Positions 51,423 to 60,900 of a stretch of 64,000 nt of DNA are shown here, one piece after another. Under the pieces are notes generated by a model. That model saw nothing but the letters and a program-made list of their open reading frames with translations, did no database searches and was not told the DNA's origin. A program made the translations under genes and the position numbers. Numbering within the stretch: position 1 is the stretch's first letter; each line of letters opens with the position of its first letter. The DNA is from Aliivibrio sifiae (GTDB taxonomy: Bacteria; Pseudomonadota; Gammaproteobacteria; Enterobacterales; Vibrionaceae), in assembly GCF_002954715.1 (NCBI RefSeq), contig NZ_MSCP01000002.1, positions 541,893 through 605,892 of the forward strand, read 5' to 3'.

Positions 51423-52517
51423 TCACGCATCCTCCATCATTGCTTGGATTAACTGCATTAAATGCGGCTTTTTTGTAAGTTGACTTACTAGCAATGCAGA
51501 AGATGGATCAGGTGCTGCAGGGAACGATACAGTGCGCTTGACCACAGGCATTCCAAATGCGTCTTGTAGATGCTGAGAAGCAAGTAAGGCACAATCTGGA
51601 GCATCTTCACGCAGCCATTTCCCGTAATGCATATCAACCATGTTAGTGCCAGTATGTCCCATTTGCTGGCTAATCCATTCCTTGCTAATACCAGCGGTTA
51701 AACACTGCGAAGCGAATGTGTGTCGAAGCTGACCTGAACCTCGATGTGCAATACCAGCAGTTTCTAAAAATGGATTGAAAAAAGTTTTACCAAACTGTTT
51801 AGCATTGAGAAAAGGCTGACGTGTTTTATTGTTGATAAAAATAAACGCGATAGATTCTTTCTGATATGTTTTATTGTCTCGCTGTAAAACATCAACAGTT
51901 TTTCGACGACGTTTCCCAGTAAGTAATAACTGCTTTTTCAGAATATCGACAGCGAGAGGATTAAGCTCAACAGCACGTACAGAGCCTGATGTTTTAGGTA
52001 CTTTATAACTGTTCAATACACGAGCACGTCGTACATAAAGAATATTGCGTTGCCAATCTACATCATCCCATGACGTTGCAATTAACTCGCCAATCCGTAA
52101 ACCCGTAAGTAAGTTGAATAAGGTGGCATTCTTACCTTGTTCGCACACGTTACTGCACTCATACATGAGTGCTATTTCTGCCTTAGTGAATGGATTTGGT
52201 TCATTGTGTGAATTCTTTAGGTTTTCGATGCCAGTCATTGGGTTACGAGCAATAATTCCGTCGAGCATCGCTCGCAAAAAAATAGCGCGAAGAATCGTTA
52301 AATGACCATTAATCGTCTTGTTGGAAAAGCGCTTGTGCCATTTCATTATTAATTGGCGAAGGTCACTATGAAGCACAGAATCGATCATTCGATGACCGAG
52401 AGATTTTCTTACGTTGCTTGTTTTGCTTGCTTCTGATCTTAGCGTTGATGGAGATACGCTAAAACGCCTTTCAGCGAGGTAATCATCTAAGTAATTATTA
52501 ATTGTTTTTATAGTCAT
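51423..52517 (-). CDS. Tyrosine recombinase (internal integrase)
   Basis: This 364-residue protein has an N-terminal SAM-like domain and a catalytic domain with the R-H-R-H-Y set: LLTGLRIGEL, QLRHTFAS, MGHTGTNMVDMHYG. The box II start is QLRH, where HDLRH is usual. It lies next to the oriT-like hairpins and relaxase gene, so it may be the integrase of an embedded mobilisable unit separate from the terminal integrase. Confidence 0.88.
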   Translation of the reverse strand: MTIKTINNYLDDYLAERRFSVSPSTLRSEASKTSNVRKSLGHRMIDSVLHSDLRQLIMKWHKRFSNKTINGHLTILRAIFLRAMLDGIIARNPMTGIENLKNSHNEPNPFTKAEIALMYECSNVCEQGKNATLFNLLTGLRIGELIATSWDDVDWQRNILYVRRARVLNSYKVPKTSGSVRAVELNPLAVDILKKQLLLTGKRRRKTVDVLQRDNKTYQKESIAFIFINNKTRQPFLNAKQFGKTFFNPFLETAGIAHRGSGQLRHTFASQCLTAGISKEWISQQMGHTGTNMVDMHYGKWLREDAPDCALLASQHLQDAFGMPVVKRTVSFPAAPDPSSALLVSQLTKKPHLMQLIQAMMEDA

Positions 52518-53213
52518 AATTTATCCATATGGCAGCTTAAATGCTGCTTCTCGATGGCAAACTACGATGTATTTAGACTTTCGTCAACGAGCTTGGTTTT
52601 CCTAAAAGTTATCTAAAATTAATGACTTATTGTGCATTTTTTGTATAATTATCACAAGTGAAAATCAAATTCTCGCATATTTATCAATTGAGTTGGATAT
52701 CTAGTTATTTTGGGTGAGCCTCCGTTTTAGGGAAGAAAATAGATTTTTTATTTTGTGATGTAAGTCTCATTGGGGTGTAAGGAAGTGGCTGTTAAATTGA
52801 ACGGCGTTGTTGCCTAAATTGAGTTAGTCCTTTTTCCACCGCTGCGTTCAGATCTCTTATGAGAGATCGAACGAGTATAGAAATAGGAAAGTCAAAAGCT
52901 AAAATCAAGAACTGGATCCAATATAGCTAGGATCTCTGAAAGCGTGGGCGAGGATTTCAGTACACTGATACCGCGGATTGAAACCGCCCTTATGATAAAG
53001 GGCATCTTTCCCCTAGGGTAAGAGCTACTCTTGGACTGATTTGATCAACAATGTAATTCTAAATTCTTAAACTGATGTAGTAGAACTTATGTGATTTTTA
53101 TCACGATAATTAAATGAATTTTGTTATATAAAGATCGCTCAAATTAAGAGTCGTATTAGTGACGGTATCCGTGGCATACTCTTGATTACTAAGTTTATCC
53201 TGAAGGAATGGAA
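52518..53213. other. Structured control region upstream of the Cys-rich peptide gene
   Basis: The first third is plain AT-rich DNA. From about 52796 to 52870 the sequence (GGCGTTGTTGCCTAAATTGAG and a GATCTCT / AGAGATC hairpin) resembles a terminal piece of an IS5-type insertion sequence, with low confidence. From 52920 to 53035 several short stems follow, including GCCCTT / AAGGGC and GCGG / CCGC, which could be a small RNA or leader. A CRP-like site and promoter follow. Confidence 0.45.
53090..53105 (+). promoter_or_regulatory. CRP-like site and promoter of the peptide cluster
   Basis: TGTGATTTTTATCACG fits TGTGA-N6-TCACA with one mismatch. A -10-like TATATA lies at 53125-53130. The centre of the site falls about 40 bp before the expected transcription start, the class II CRP position. 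Confidence 0.6.
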
Positions 53214-53408
53214 ATGAAAAAAGTCAATTTAAAATTTAAAGAAATTAATAATGTAGAAGCTAACGCAAGTTATTCGGATGGTTGTTCTGGTGGTCGAAGC
53301 GATTGTTGTACACGAGTTTGTACTCGTAATAATGTTAAGTCAACAGATGACAGTGTAAATGCTTGGGATGAGTACTTAGAAGTAAATGCTGGTGTTCTTC
53401 AATATTAA
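53214..53408 (+). CDS. Cys-rich RiPP-like precursor peptide
   Basis: This 64-residue peptide opens with a charged leader-like part (MKKVNLKFKEINNVE). A Gly/Ser/Cys-rich segment YSDGCSGGRSDCCTRVCTRNN follows in the middle (C24, C31, C32, C36, shown only in part here), then an acidic C-terminal part ending VLQY. I chose ATG 53214 because AAGGA lies 6 bp before it; ATG 53208 abuts that site. No known peptide family was recognised. It sits immediately before two E1-like enzyme genes with RRE-like domains, so a modified-peptide precursor is the best reading. Confidence 0.65.
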   Translation: MKKVNLKFKEINNVEANASYSDGCSGGRSDCCTRVCTRNNVKSTDDSVNAWDEYLEVNAGVLQY

Positions 53409-53423
53409 TCTACTGAACTAAGT

Positions 53424-53454
53424 AGGAGACGGCTAGCAAATGCTAGCCTTTTTT
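53424..53454 (+). terminator. Leaky terminator overlapping the start of the first E1-like gene
   Basis: GGCTAGCA / TGCTAGCC forms an 8-bp stem with a 2-base loop, followed by six T residues. A Shine-Dalgarno sequence (AGGAG, 53424) lies just before it and an ATG (53440) lies inside the hairpin. This would give more precursor than enzyme mRNA, as is common in peptide clusters. Confidence 0.75.
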
Positions 53455-54591
53455 ATGCTAAATAATAAATATAAAATTAAAGATAGTGTTGATATCTACA
53501 CATTTTCAACTGATAGGGTTGATTGTACTAGAGTTCAATTCTATAAAATAAATACAAGGGAAAAATTAACTATCGAGATCGATTCTAGTTTTCTTGATGT
53601 TTTTTCCTCAATGGATGGTTCGCTTTCGCTAAAAGATATTTTATTAGAAAATAAAATTCTAGTAGATACGAAAGAAATAGAACATGTAATAGAATATTTG
53701 TTGGATAAAAATGTAATAAAAGAGATAAACTCTTCAACTTTTATTAGTGAAACAGATAAACAAAGATATTCTAGGCAGATTAACTATTTTGATGACCTTA
53801 TCCCAGATAAAGAAGGGGAATTATCACAATATAACTTAATGGGAAAAAATATAGTCATTATTGGTTGTGGATCTGTTGGCGGTATGATTGCTTCTCAATT
53901 AGTTAGAGCTGGAGTGATAAATATAACTTTAATTGATCATGAAACTATTGATAGGAGTAGTCTTGTGAGACATGTCTATGCTAATGAGTATAATATAGGT
54001 TCAGACAAAGTTGTTGCATTAAGTGAACATTTGAAAAAAATAAACTCTAAAGCCAATATAACTGAAATTAAAACTAAAATAATACCAAATATTAACTTGG
54101 AAGATATAGTACCTAATTTTACAGATCTTGTTATCAATACAGCCGATGAGCCTTATATTGGACATATTAGTGTAAAATTAGGTAGGTATTTATGGCATAA
54201 GAATATTGGTTTATATGTGGCAGGAGGTTTTGATGCTCATTTGATGAGTTCTGGAGAGCTAATTTATAAAGGAAGAACCCCATGCATTGATTGTTGTTCG
54301 AACACTTTTCGTCATGCATTAAAAGATTGGAAACCTAAATATAATCATAACTCTGGTATGAAGGATACACCATCAACAACTAGAGTTGATATATTGATAG
54401 GAGGTTCTGGCGGTACGTTTGCACAGTCTTTATACAGTAGTAGCATAGCTTGTATGAATATTATTGATTTTTTATTACGTAATTTTGATGGAAATAATAA
54501 GATAAACAAAAGAGGTGAATTTCTGATTGAACGTTGTGAGCAAACATGGTTTGAGATGAAAAAGCAAAAAGGATGTAGTAACTGTGGTTGA
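53440..54591 (+). CDS. E1/ThiF-like adenylating enzyme with N-terminal RRE-like domain (1)
   Basis: This 383-residue protein has an N-terminal PqqD/RRE-like winged-helix region (about 15-97, with FLDVFSSMDGSLSLKDIL). An E1-like (ThiF/MoeB) domain follows with nucleotide-binding GCGSVGG (142-148). Four Cys (282, 285 or 286, 379, 382) form the usual zinc site. The E1 motif NLxRQ is altered to SLVRH, so it may have a changed activity. E1-like enzymes adenylate a carboxylate or peptide end, and RRE domains bind precursor leaders. The ATG at 53440 has a Shine-Dalgarno site; ATG 53455 is an alternative. Confidence 0.75.
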   Translation: MLAFFMLNNKYKIKDSVDIYTFSTDRVDCTRVQFYKINTREKLTIEIDSSFLDVFSSMDGSLSLKDILLENKILVDTKEIEHVIEYLLDKNVIKEINSSTFISETDKQRYSRQINYFDDLIPDKEGELSQYNLMGKNIVIIGCGSVGGMIASQLVRAGVINITLIDHETIDRSSLVRHVYANEYNIGSDKVVALSEHLKKINSKANITEIKTKIIPNINLEDIVPNFTDLVINTADEPYIGHISVKLGRYLWHKNIGLYVAGGFDAHLMSSGELIYKGRTPCIDCCSNTFRHALKDWKPKYNHNSGMKDTPSTTRVDILIGGSGGTFAQSLYSSSIACMNIIDFLLRNFDGNNKINKRGEFLIERCEQTWFEMKKQKGCSNCG

Positions 54592-55675
54592 TGATATTTA
54601 TAGGTTAAAGGCTTCTATAGCACTAGTTTACAACGATAATGTGTTAGATATTTTTCTATCTAATAAGCGAGAGCAATTTAAAATCACAATAGATTATGAA
54701 CAAATTGTAGAACTATTATTTTCATTTGATGGTGATAAAACTGTTGGTGATATATTAGGGATTTATAAAAATATAGATAGTGATGATTTGTTCGATTTAA
54801 TTTTATTTTTCTTAAAAAAGAATGTATTAATCAAAGTTGATTGTAAATATCCTGAAACATTTGTGTCAGAACAGTATAGATTAATCAATTTCTTCGAAGA
54901 CTACTGTTCCTCTACAAGTGATGTAATTTCGTCGCTAAAATTGATTAGTACTAGTAAAATAATGATTGTTGGAATCGGTGCTGTGGGAACTTGGGTTTCA
55001 GAGTCACTGATAAGAACTGGATTGAAAAATATTACACTAGTAGATGATGATACGGTCGAAATTTCAAATCTACATAGGCAAGGTATGTTTTTTATCGATG
55101 ATGTAGGTAAATTTAAAGTAGATGTGTTGTCAGAAAATCTATGTAATATTTCGTCTGGTGTCAAAGTAATTAAAATCAAAGATAAATTAACTCCTGATTT
55201 TTTCTCTAAATACGATGATAAATATGATTTAATTATCAACTGTGCTGATAAGCCAAGTGTAGACGAAACTACAAGAATTATAGCCAGATTTTGCATGGAG
55301 CATAAAATTCCACATATTGTAGGCGGTGGATATAATCTACATTTAACACTAATAGGACAAACGATTATTCCTAACAGGACAGCTTGTGTGATGTGTTTTG
55401 AAAAGCATTTACAGAAGATTAATAATGCTGATTTAGACGGGGTAAAGAAGTTAACTAGAAAAAATCGTAAGATAGGAAGCTTTTCTCCTTTAAGTACAAT
55501 TGCAGCATCACTAGCTGCAATAGATGCGATAAAAATAGTTTCAGGTAAATACGATTATATATCGAACTCTAATTCGAGAATAGAATTTGACGTAAGAGAA
55601 AGAGATATCAATAAGCATTTCGTAGAAAAAAATGAAAATTGTGATTGGTGTGGTAATAATGGTCTTTATAATTAG
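54584..55675 (+). CDS. E1/ThiF-like adenylating enzyme with N-terminal RRE-like domain (2)
   Basis: This 363-residue paralogue has the same plan: a PqqD/RRE-like N-terminus (VELLFSFDGDKTVGDIL) and an E1-like domain with GIGAVG (130-135). It keeps the canonical NLHRQ (162-166), so it is the more likely active adenylating partner. Zinc cysteines are at 268, 271, 353 and 356. It starts at GTG 54584 and overlaps the previous gene by 8 bp, implying coupled translation. The two may form a heterodimer, as eukaryotic E1 halves do, but that is inference. Confidence 0.78.
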   Translation: MVDDIYRLKASIALVYNDNVLDIFLSNKREQFKITIDYEQIVELLFSFDGDKTVGDILGIYKNIDSDDLFDLILFFLKKNVLIKVDCKYPETFVSEQYRLINFFEDYCSSTSDVISSLKLISTSKIMIVGIGAVGTWVSESLIRTGLKNITLVDDDTVEISNLHRQGMFFIDDVGKFKVDVLSENLCNISSGVKVIKIKDKLTPDFFSKYDDKYDLIINCADKPSVDETTRIIARFCMEHKIPHIVGGGYNLHLTLIGQTIIPNRTACVMCFEKHLQKINNADLDGVKKLTRKNRKIGSFSPLSTIAASLAAIDAIKIVSGKYDYISNSNSRIEFDVRERDINKHFVEKNENCDWCGNNGLYN

Positions 55676-55683
55676 GTGAGTTT

Positions 55684-57879
55684 ATGAGTGGCAATATTGA
55701 ACTGTTTGGTATTAAAACTAATAATTTAAAGAATATTAGTTTTAAATTAGCTAAAGGTGAAATAACATCTTTGATTGGTATCAGTGGTGGAGGGAAGTCA
55801 TCACTAGCGTATAATACATTATATGAATTATGTAAAAATGAGTTTAAATCTATAGAAAGTGGTTATTATGAATCGCCATCTTTTGTTTTAGATTCATATA
55901 AAAATATAGTACCTTCTGTCGCTCTTAAACAAAAAAATACAAATGTAAATCCAAGATCATCTTTATATACATATTTAAATATCCCTTCGTTATTAATGCC
56001 CTTAATTGCTGACGAAAATTTTGACCATAATTATTCTCTTTTGAAAATAAACAAACCAGAAAATCAGTGTTCACTGTGTAGTGGTAGGAAATTAACGTAT
56101 TATATAGATACTAGCCTAGTAATTGATGAAAATAAGACGGTTAATGAAAACCCCTTTGAACCTTGGTTAAAAAGTGGGAACAACAAAAAGTATAACCTAT
56201 TGATTGCCTATTGTGATATTAATGGTATATCTACATCAATACCGTTTAAAGAACTACTAAGTTCCCATAAAGAAAAATTGTTATATGGTGTATCAGAGCA
56301 ACAGCTTCCTATAACTTTTACCCATCAAGGGAAAAGACGATCTAGGAAGTTATCATATGTCGGAATTTTAAATGAGTTAAATCAGCTTTTGAAGAGCAAT
56401 AAAAAATCTGAACATGATTTAGCAACTAAGTTCTCAAAACAACAAAATTGTGAATATTGTTTCGGTTCTGGTATAAACATTGAAAAATATAAAAACCTTA
56501 GAGTTCATGGACTGCCGTTTATTGATATCCTAACAAAAGATATTGGGAAAATACTGGAGTTAATAAAATCTAAAGAAACAACGAATATACCTCTAATTAC
56601 TCTTTTAGAACAATTATGCCGATCAGACTTATCATATTTATCCCTTAATCGTACAATTCCTTCATTATCAGGAGGTGAGCTTCAGAAAGTTAACTTCTCA
56701 AAACTCTGTAGCTCTGAGATTACGGGAATTTTGATTGTCATTGATGAACTTTCCTCACAAGTTCATATAAGTGATCATAAAATGTTGTTTGATAGGATTA
56801 AAATAATTCAGGAAAAGGGCAACACAGTTTTGTTGGTTGAACATAATGATTATTTTATTTCAAGGTCTGATAATGTCATGACTATCGGTCCATGTGCAGG
56901 TAGAACTGGTGGTTACATAGTTGAAAATGAAAATGAAAATGAAGATGAAGATGAATGCTATATTGATTTAGGTCGTGTAGAAAAATCAATGGAGTTTTTA
57001 AAAATTGAAGGAATAAGTATTAATAATATAAAAAATATGACGTTGAAATTACCAATCAATTGTATGTCTACTATTGTTGGTAAATCTGGTTCTGGAAAAT
57101 CAAGTTTAGCAAAATATATTAACGAAAATTATAATAACGTATCATATATTTCTCAGGACTTGATAAAAGGAAATGTTAGATCTACAGTTGCTTCTTTAAC
57201 TGGTTTGAATAAAAAAATAACATCTAAATTTAGTCAAAAGTATAATCTAGATAGTACTTATTTCAGCTTAAGTGATTCAAGCCCTATAGCATGTGATCAG
57301 TGTGCAGGTAAGGGCGTAATAAAGATTAACAGAAGCTTTGATAGCGATATAGAAATAATTTGTCCAGAGTGTGATGGCTCACTTTTTTCCCCAGAAGCGG
57401 AAAACTACGATTTTAATGGTCATTCGATTAGATCTATTTATGCAATGACGTTAAGCGAATTGTCAAAGATAGAGATCTCTTCAATAGATAAAACATGTTC
57501 TGATGCAATAAACCTTGGTTTGGGACATCTTTCTTTAAATAGAAAAACGAAAACGCTATCTGGAGGAGAGTTGAAACGGATTAAACTACTAATTAATTTA
57601 CCACAAAGGAATACTAAAAATAAAATATTGATTGTGGATGAACCAGCTTCTGGACTTGATAATAAAACAGCAAGTAATGTCATTAAATTTATTAAAAACT
57701 ATGCTAATGAATATTATTCTATAGTTTTGATTGAGCATAAAAAGGTCGCATTCTTGGAATCTGATTATGTGATTGAAATAGGTCCTGGTTCTGGAGTATA
57801 TGGAGGTAGAGTTGTATTTGAAGGAAGTCCCCTATTTTATTATAAAGATAGATACTTAAAATACATAGACTCTATCTAA
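55684..57879 (+). CDS. Short UvrA-like double ABC ATPase
   Basis: This 731-residue protein has two ABC modules of the UvrA class. Walker A is at 32-40 and GKSGSGKSS at 466-474; the signatures LSGGELQ (328) and LSGGELKR (625) and the Walker B motifs (IDE, VDEP) are intact. Four CxxC zinc pairs occur at 129/132, 256/259, 537/540 and 560/563. Canonical UvrA is about 940 residues, so about 200 are missing. No UvrB or UvrC is adjacent. It follows the E1 genes by 8 bp, so it belongs to the peptide operon, perhaps as an immunity protein. Confidence 0.82.
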   Translation: MSGNIELFGIKTNNLKNISFKLAKGEITSLIGISGGGKSSLAYNTLYELCKNEFKSIESGYYESPSFVLDSYKNIVPSVALKQKNTNVNPRSSLYTYLNIPSLLMPLIADENFDHNYSLLKINKPENQCSLCSGRKLTYYIDTSLVIDENKTVNENPFEPWLKSGNNKKYNLLIAYCDINGISTSIPFKELLSSHKEKLLYGVSEQQLPITFTHQGKRRSRKLSYVGILNELNQLLKSNKKSEHDLATKFSKQQNCEYCFGSGINIEKYKNLRVHGLPFIDILTKDIGKILELIKSKETTNIPLITLLEQLCRSDLSYLSLNRTIPSLSGGELQKVNFSKLCSSEITGILIVIDELSSQVHISDHKMLFDRIKIIQEKGNTVLLVEHNDYFISRSDNVMTIGPCAGRTGGYIVENENENEDEDECYIDLGRVEKSMEFLKIEGISINNIKNMTLKLPINCMSTIVGKSGSGKSSLAKYINENYNNVSYISQDLIKGNVRSTVASLTGLNKKITSKFSQKYNLDSTYFSLSDSSPIACDQCAGKGVIKINRSFDSDIEIICPECDGSLFSPEAENYDFNGHSIRSIYAMTLSELSKIEISSIDKTCSDAINLGLGHLSLNRKTKTLSGGELKRIKLLINLPQRNTKNKILIVDEPASGLDNKTASNVIKFIKNYANEYYSIVLIEHKKVAFLESDYVIEIGPGSGVYGGRVVFEGSPLFYYKDRYLKYIDSI

Positions 57880-57964
57880 AATATTTATATGAGCACAAGT
57901 AATAATAAATTGTGCTATTTGTATTCTCTTTGTCATTACATACACAGGGCTAATAGCTCAATAC

Positions 57965-60900
57965 TTGAAGGAATTATCTATCAAATCATTAATACTTGAA
58001 GAAATCAGTAAACGTAAAGATGTTTACCAAAAATCCCCTGCTGATATGGTTTCCGCCTTTAATCGTGAAGTCGAAACAGAAAAAGAATATAACGGTAGGC
58101 AGTTACTAGAATTGCTGCAAAATGCAGATGATGAACAATCAAAAGATGTTCGAATTGAATTAGATACAGTAAATAATATTTTAATAATTTCTAATAAAGG
58201 AGAAAGCGAAAGCTGTACTCCTTTCAGTGCTAAGGGCATTCGATCATTGATGATCTCGAATTTGAGCACTAAAACTTCAAAGAAATATATTGGAAATAAA
58301 GGATTAGGATTTCGTTCGATTATTAATTGGAGTGAGACAATATCAATAAATAGCAAAGGGCTAAATATTGAATTTTCTAATGAAATAGTTAACCAAGTAT
58401 TTGACGAGTTATTCACGCCAGAAGAACGTGCTGATATAAGAGCGGAGCAAAAATTACCAGAAAGTGTTTATCCGATACCCTTTTTATCAATTCCCAAAGT
58501 TTCAGAGAAAGCTAATGATAACTGGGTTACAAGTATAAAAATAAATTATAAACCTAGATTCCTTAAAGATATCAAACAGCAAATTAATGGTTTGAAAAAT
58601 GAAATATTACTATTTTTAAATTCGATTGAAACACTCGAAATATATGTTGATGATGAACCAGTTAAATCTATTCACAAATCTAATTTGGCAAAAAAGTGGA
58701 CTGTTTTTGAAAAGAATGAAAGATTACCCTCAGAGTATTGGGACAAGGAAAATGAAGAAGAATTTTATGATTTAAAAATAGCTCTTCAAGACGATTTAAG
58801 CTGTGACATTAAAGAGCTTTTTGCATACTTTCCTACAAAATTAATTATTGATCTTCCTTTTATTGTTCATGGAACATTCGAACTTAATAGTTCTCGAAAT
58901 GAAATAAACAATAGCCCTAAAAATCAGTTTATTTTAGAAAAGCTAGTTGAATTAATAATATCCACAGCAAAGAAGTTAACGAAAACTAGTGTCAACTTTA
59001 AAGCACTGGAAATGCTTTCATATTCAAACCCTAATAATGTATTGTTCGAACTAGGATTTTATAATGCGATTGATGAAGCAATTGAACATTTAGATATCTT
59101 CCCATGTTTAGACGGTAGATATAGAAGAAAATCAGAAGTCTTATTCCTTAACGAGCTTTCTGTATTTGTTCAAGACGTAAAGAAGGAGTATTTGTTTAAG
59201 AATCTAATAATTCCTTCTGATGGATCAATTGATATTACAACGTTTGATGTAAAAAATAGTATTAGTACAAAGCCTTTGACAGAGTTAAGTAAAAGCATTA
59301 CTTGCCTTAAAGAAAGAGCCTCATTAATTTTCATGTTTCATAATTCTTTTAAACATGAAACTAAACTAGAATTTTTAGTTGATAGTAATAGTGATGTAAT
59401 TTCACTAGACGATGATGTGTACACCCCTTCAACTCAAAAGTTCTCTCTTCCTGATTATGTAAACATAAAGTTTATGCATAAAGAATTATTTGCCCAGCTA
59501 ATAATTAAGTTTGGAATAGAATCAAGTGATAAAACAAGAGAGCTACAAAAACTTTTAAACGAAATCACAAACATTCAGCAATATCAGCCAGTTCCAGTAA
59601 TACAGAAAATCATATCTAGCACAAACAAGTTATTAACTGATAACCCATCTACTAACGCTGAATTAATCAGAAAAATGGTTTTATCCTTATATGAAAATTA
59701 TTTAAAACTGGATAAAACTCAGATACCTAGTGGTACAAAAGTTCAGTTATTGAATAAAAGTGGACTTATCTCAGAAGCAAAGGATTTATATTTATCTAAT
59801 AGTTATCCATCAGGAAAACTGACTGAGTTTCTATTTGAAGGGATACTTAATGATACAAATTATCTTTCTGATTTTCACTCATTAAGTTTTACCGATCAGG
59901 ATTTAGAAAGTGTTGAACAATTTTTTCTGTGGTTAGGTGTAAATAAATACACTAAGTTTATTATGCATAAAGACATTCAAAACTATAATTATAGAGATTT
60001 TGTTTTTGAACATCGCAAAAAGCCCATAAATTATAGAGGTAACTCTCTTTCATATACTGAAATATCGAAGTTCACTGAAATTGTTGAAAAGATCACACTA
60101 GAAAAATTAGTCATTTGGTTTTGTTTAGATCCCTTAATCCAAAAGCAGTTAGATCACTACAGTAATGATGATGTCTTTAAGTATTCCAAGGTTGGTGAGT
60201 CTACTACCAGTTATTACCATATACTTAATGCAAATCCGTCCTTCATAACCTATCAAGTAAAATCAAAAGGATTGTTTAATGATTTTTTTGTTGGAAATGC
60301 AAATTGGAGTCCATTAATCAATGAACTTGATTTTGACTTTGAATATAAAGCATTTGAAAAATATGATTTAAATAGACCAAGTATTGAAAGTGCTTTGATA
60401 AAACTTGGTGCTGTTGATAAATTTGAAAAGCTATCAATTGACTCCGTTAACCGTATTGTTAATTCACTAGCTAAGAAGGCACCAGATGGTAAACAAACAC
60501 AGACAATATATAAGCTTTGCATTAAACATTTTGAAAAAAATGCTACAATTTTAGATACTTCTAAAACTCTTTTGTTTGCTACCAAAGATGATAAAAAAAG
60601 GTACTTCCCTGCTAAAGAGGTTTTTTATAATGGTAATATCAGGCTGCCTAAAAAAATAACATCTACCAAAGCTATATTCAATTACCCTAGACGACAAAGC
60701 ACTCCAAAAATAATCGAATTATTTGGTATTAATAATTTGAGTTCATTGGAAATAAAAATAGAAAATAAAACGATATTAAAAACGTTGAATGAAGACTTTT
60801 CAATATTTCTAGAAAATATCACTCAGTACATACTAGTATATAGAGTTCAAAATATAGAAAAAGACAAGGAAGCTAAAGATGAGCTTGCTAAGTTAAAAAA

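Noticed and set aside
52940..53040. CRISPR array or retron RNA
   Set aside because: Only single short stems are present, without repeated units, and no cas or reverse-transcriptase gene lies nearby.
53190..53420. Microcin C-type (MccA/MccB) peptide-nucleotide system
   Set aside because: The peptide is not a short MccA-like peptide ending in Asn, and no MccC-type exporter or MccE/F resistance gene is present, although the enzymes share the E1 fold.
55684..57879. Housekeeping excision-repair UvrA
   Set aside because: It is about 200 residues too short, much more AT-rich than core genes and located in an island operon behind E1-like genes.
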